Positions 61,701-64,000 of a stretch of 64,000 nucleotides of DNA are shown here, one piece after another. The notes below the pieces were generated by a model. The model ran no database searches and was not told the DNA's origin. It worked only from the letters and a program-made list of their open reading frames with translations. Source of the stretch: Balanoglossus misakiensis (taxonomy: Eukaryota > Hemichordata); assembly GCA_040954595.2 (NCBI GenBank), contig CM082589.2, positions 6,572,001 to 6,636,000 on the forward strand. Reading direction: 5' to 3'. The translations under genes were made by a program, and so were the position numbers. Numbering within the stretch: the first letter of the stretch is position 1; the number at the start of each line of letters is the position of its first letter.

Positions 61701-63486
61701 CCCCCCAAAATACACTACTCATTGTAAACTTCTACATAATTTTGCATGAAATATTTCATTGAGACCATGCATGAATGGATGTTTCGACACTGTATTGTGA
61801 AAAGAAAAGCTCACTGGTGCACAATGGAAAAGGTACAGCATCCTCACAGTCAAGAACTGAGATACAGTAGGACACAAGAAATCTGCTGCCTTGACATGCA
61901 CAACTCTGTGAACACCTGTCATTGATATGAGTGTGAATATGGCCCAAGATATGGTTGGGTTTTTTTTCAAAACTATTATATGTGGACACACATCCAGTTC
62001 TATAATGCTGAGAATGCCTCTAGCAATATCTAGACGTACCTGAATCAAAGTCATCGTCATCATAATTATTGGATTCTTTGTCGTCTTTCTCACTCTCTTT
62101 GTCTGATGTTACGGCACCTTTGCTTTCTTCTTCATCAGATTTGGCAGCTGTTAAAATAAAACAACCACAACTGGTCAGAACTTGCAATTAGCAAAGTTGA
62201 AAGTATGGTCATTTCTTGGTGCTTATGAAATTTCAGAGTCTCGTTTCTAAGAGCGATCTAATCCAAATACATGGCACCTTGGCTAATTAACGAAATACTG
62301 GTTTGAAGTAGTAAATTTGAAGGACCAAAAATTCCTGTTATGACCACTAGAAAGACATAAGACTTTCCATGAACTGACAGACATGCGCGCGTTTCCCCCA
62401 AGTGAACCACGATTGCTTACAGGAATGCAGAAGTACCATTGAGCAATCGACTCACCTGCATCATCTTTGTCTTTTCCCTCTTCTTCATCTTCGAAGTCAT
62501 CATCATAACCGTCAGACTCTTTCTTTTCATCTGTTGTGGTTGTCAAAGAAACAAGAAAATATTGGGAATTTTGTTTAGGTGTTTGACCAGCTGTGAATCC
62601 CAGACCAACAGGAGGCCCCAAGTTTATCTGATTAATTCAGTGTATTATGTTACCCAAGCAACCAAACATTTTCAAACATTTAAATACTGACCCCTGCAGA
62701 AATGTGGTAGCGATGTCATGTGTCATATTAACAAAGCCATGACACTGTGGAAAAAGAGTTGGCATCAGAGATACGAAGGAACTTATTGATGAACATCTGA
62801 TGAATTAAGCCAGACATATAGATATCACACCCCTGGTGCTTTGGACTCTGAAAGACCTCGGACACTACACCACGGTCATTATGGTCCGTGGCTGTGCATA
62901 GCAACAGTGCAGGACTACCGTTGAGGAGTGAGAATGGGACAATTGATTCCTTGTGCAGAGGGTGTGCATACCAGGTATTTAACCTTAAAGATGATGGGAC
63001 CATTTGCCATCATACACATCATGGACGCAATTTCAATACATACCACAGAAATGGTACAATTTATGGCACAAAGGTGGATTAACCGTGAACATGGAGTGGT
63101 AGGTGGCTACACACCACAGGCACAGTACCAAGACCGTATCAAGACTGGGCCTAGCTTTAACCCTTATGCTCCCATGGTTTGGCCCAAATCCAACGTTTTC
63201 TATGGCAAAGTTGGACCACAACACAGGGAAAGGGGGGAGGGGTGTGTGTGAAAAGGTTAAAAGGGTTCTCTTTGTCTGTGGGTTAACAAAGATGGACTTG
63301 TTCCACCAATACAGGAGCAAAACAAAGACAAACAGTGCAGCCAAAGAAGCAGTGCAATGAGATCAAATCACACATCATCACCTCTAGGCAAAACGGCGGT
63401 ACCTGAGTCGACCGTCTCCGCCTTTTTCTCATCCTCGTCTTCAAAATCATCTTCATATCCATTGTTTGATCCTTCCTTGATTTCAT
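55743..63486 (-). CDS. Acidic Glu/Pro/Ser-rich protein with C-terminal leucine-rich repeats (5' partial)
   Basis: Exons seen are 63403-63486, 62456-62530, 62040-62147, 59898-60647, 57167-59640, 56749-56871, 56485-56582 and 55743-56241 (TAA stop). The phases agree at every join. The 5' end lies beyond the window, because exon 63403-63486 begins in phase 1. The N-terminal exons carry three YEDDFED-like motifs. Next come a 250-residue Asp/Glu/Lys/Ser segment with a KKKHKKKKHKK basic run and an 825-residue SEPE-type repeat region opening with a Lys-rich stretch. The C terminus is an RNI-type leucine-rich repeat domain of about six repeats: LDLQSNSLDEGGMQALIPVL, LELDLSECGIDTEGAAHIAK-like and LQIENNNIGDEGGEKL. 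No enzyme motif is seen. The LRR half suggests a scaffold. I cannot name an orthologue. Confidence 0.82.
57167..59640 (-). CDS. Single large exon: SEPE-type low-complexity repeat region
   Basis: A 2,474-nt exon (phase 1 in, phase 0 out) encodes about 825 residues built from variants of VAETKSEPEP, ESQSEPE and ETHSE. It is strongly acidic and almost free of aromatic residues. It starts with a Lys/Arg/Glu-rich probable helix (KKEKRERKAAKEAAKAEKRE) and ends with a more ordinary PELDIASLGDKTVVLGPGKY that leads into the LRR exons. Long open frames on the plus strand here are mirror images of the biased codon use. Confidence 0.9.
62040..63486 (-). CDS. Three small exons with repeated YEDDFED motifs
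   Basis: Exons 63403-63486 (SNNGYEDDFEDEDEKK), 62456-62530 (SDGYDDDFEDEEEGK) and 62040-62147 (ESNNYDDDDFDS) each encode a variant of one acidic motif. All are phase 1 at both ends, and the first two begin at the same place relative to the motif (DE.K). They look like products of exon duplication. Confidence 0.8.
63157..63260. mobile_element. Small foldback element (TTAACCC family)
   Basis: It starts TTTAACCCTTATGCTCCCAT and ends GTGAAAAGGTTAAA. The core reads TTTTCTATGGCAAAGTTGGA, then CC. It lies in an intron of the LRR gene. Confidence 0.65.
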
Positions 63487-64000
63487 CTTTGATAATCACG
63501 ATTAAATATGAAAAAAGAAATAAATTTTGCCCAAAATAAGATCGCTAGTTACTGCCATTCCTTGTCACAAACAAATGCTTGGGTTAAAGGTTAGGTTGGG
63601 TATCACAAATTGCTGGAGATAGAAATAGTGAACCCATGTGGGAACACTCATGCAAGAAGCCCAATGTGGAAAAAAAAATTATGTGGCACTATTTTATGTG
63701 GGATTATGAGACTATATCTTGATTTCCAGAAGGTAAACAGTTAATTGTTTCAGTTTCATTTGTGGGGACTGGTTTCTTAGCATGTGGAGTTTTATGAAAG
63801 TGTTTGTGGTGTTTACAGAGCATTTGGACTGTTTTGATGCAAGGGCTTGAAGGGCTTACACAAGGGAGTTGTTGTAGTCTATGTGTGTGAATAATTCATA
63901 GGACTTTTGTGTGGGGAGAGCTGACTTCCACAGGAAGTATGTGATATTGTATATGGCAAAATTTTATGTGAAACTTGTGTCAATAGGAAACAACAGTTGC
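63487..64000 (-). other. Intron of the LRR gene, running off the window
   Basis: No exon is seen. The gene must continue to the right because the first visible exon begins mid-codon. Confidence 0.5.

Overview
The window is a piece of an invertebrate bilaterian animal genome. Genes are split by many short GT-AG introns, and there are Tigger-like foldback elements and tetranucleotide microsatellites. The richly shuffled extracellular gene and the intron-rich MED23 and myosin light chain genes fit an amphioxus-like or other marine invertebrate (for example lophotrochozoan) genome. The sequence alone does not settle the species. All exon boundaries below were read by eye from splice consensus, reading phase and protein homology.

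Left, 1-7.4 kb: a local cluster of double-hotdog (thioesterase-like) genes. Two complete two-exon genes are present: minus strand 1204-2776 (305 aa) and plus strand 5339-7194 (309 aa), both with mitochondrial-type N termini. Two further copies of the large second exon (1-662 and 3639-4369, both minus) are open but have no recognisable first exon nearby.

7.8-23.5 kb, minus strand: one very large secreted mosaic gene of about 34 exons. My reconstruction stays in frame from a signal peptide at 23458 to a stop at 7824, about 2,130 residues. Domain order is F5/8C, EGF, EGF, EGF, C-type lectin, four TSP1, C-type lectin, two SUEL lectins, F5/8C, Ig, two SUEL, fucolectin (FTP), four SUEL, PAN. Almost every domain border is a phase-1 intron. 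This is the most remarkable object in the window.

24.8-39.3 kb, minus strand: MED23, the Mediator tail subunit, about 35 exons, with a Gln/His-rich C terminus, an N-terminal extension and a tandemly duplicated internal exon. A short divergent promoter region separates it from MYL12/MYL9-type myosin regulatory light chain (plus, CDS 42913-44757, with a 5' UTR intron of about 3.1 kb and a 1.9 kb 3' UTR).

47.4-51.6 kb, plus strand: a small gene I do not recognise (171 aa, three exons), with an alternative upstream first exon of matching phase. Its first intron carries a 1.2 kb tandem array with a unit of about 190-230 bp.

55.7-63.5 kb, minus strand: the 3' part of a gene for a long acidic Glu/Pro/Ser-rich protein ending in ribonuclease-inhibitor-type leucine-rich repeats. 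Its 5' end lies beyond the right edge. Several small foldback element families are scattered through introns, UTRs and intergenic DNA.
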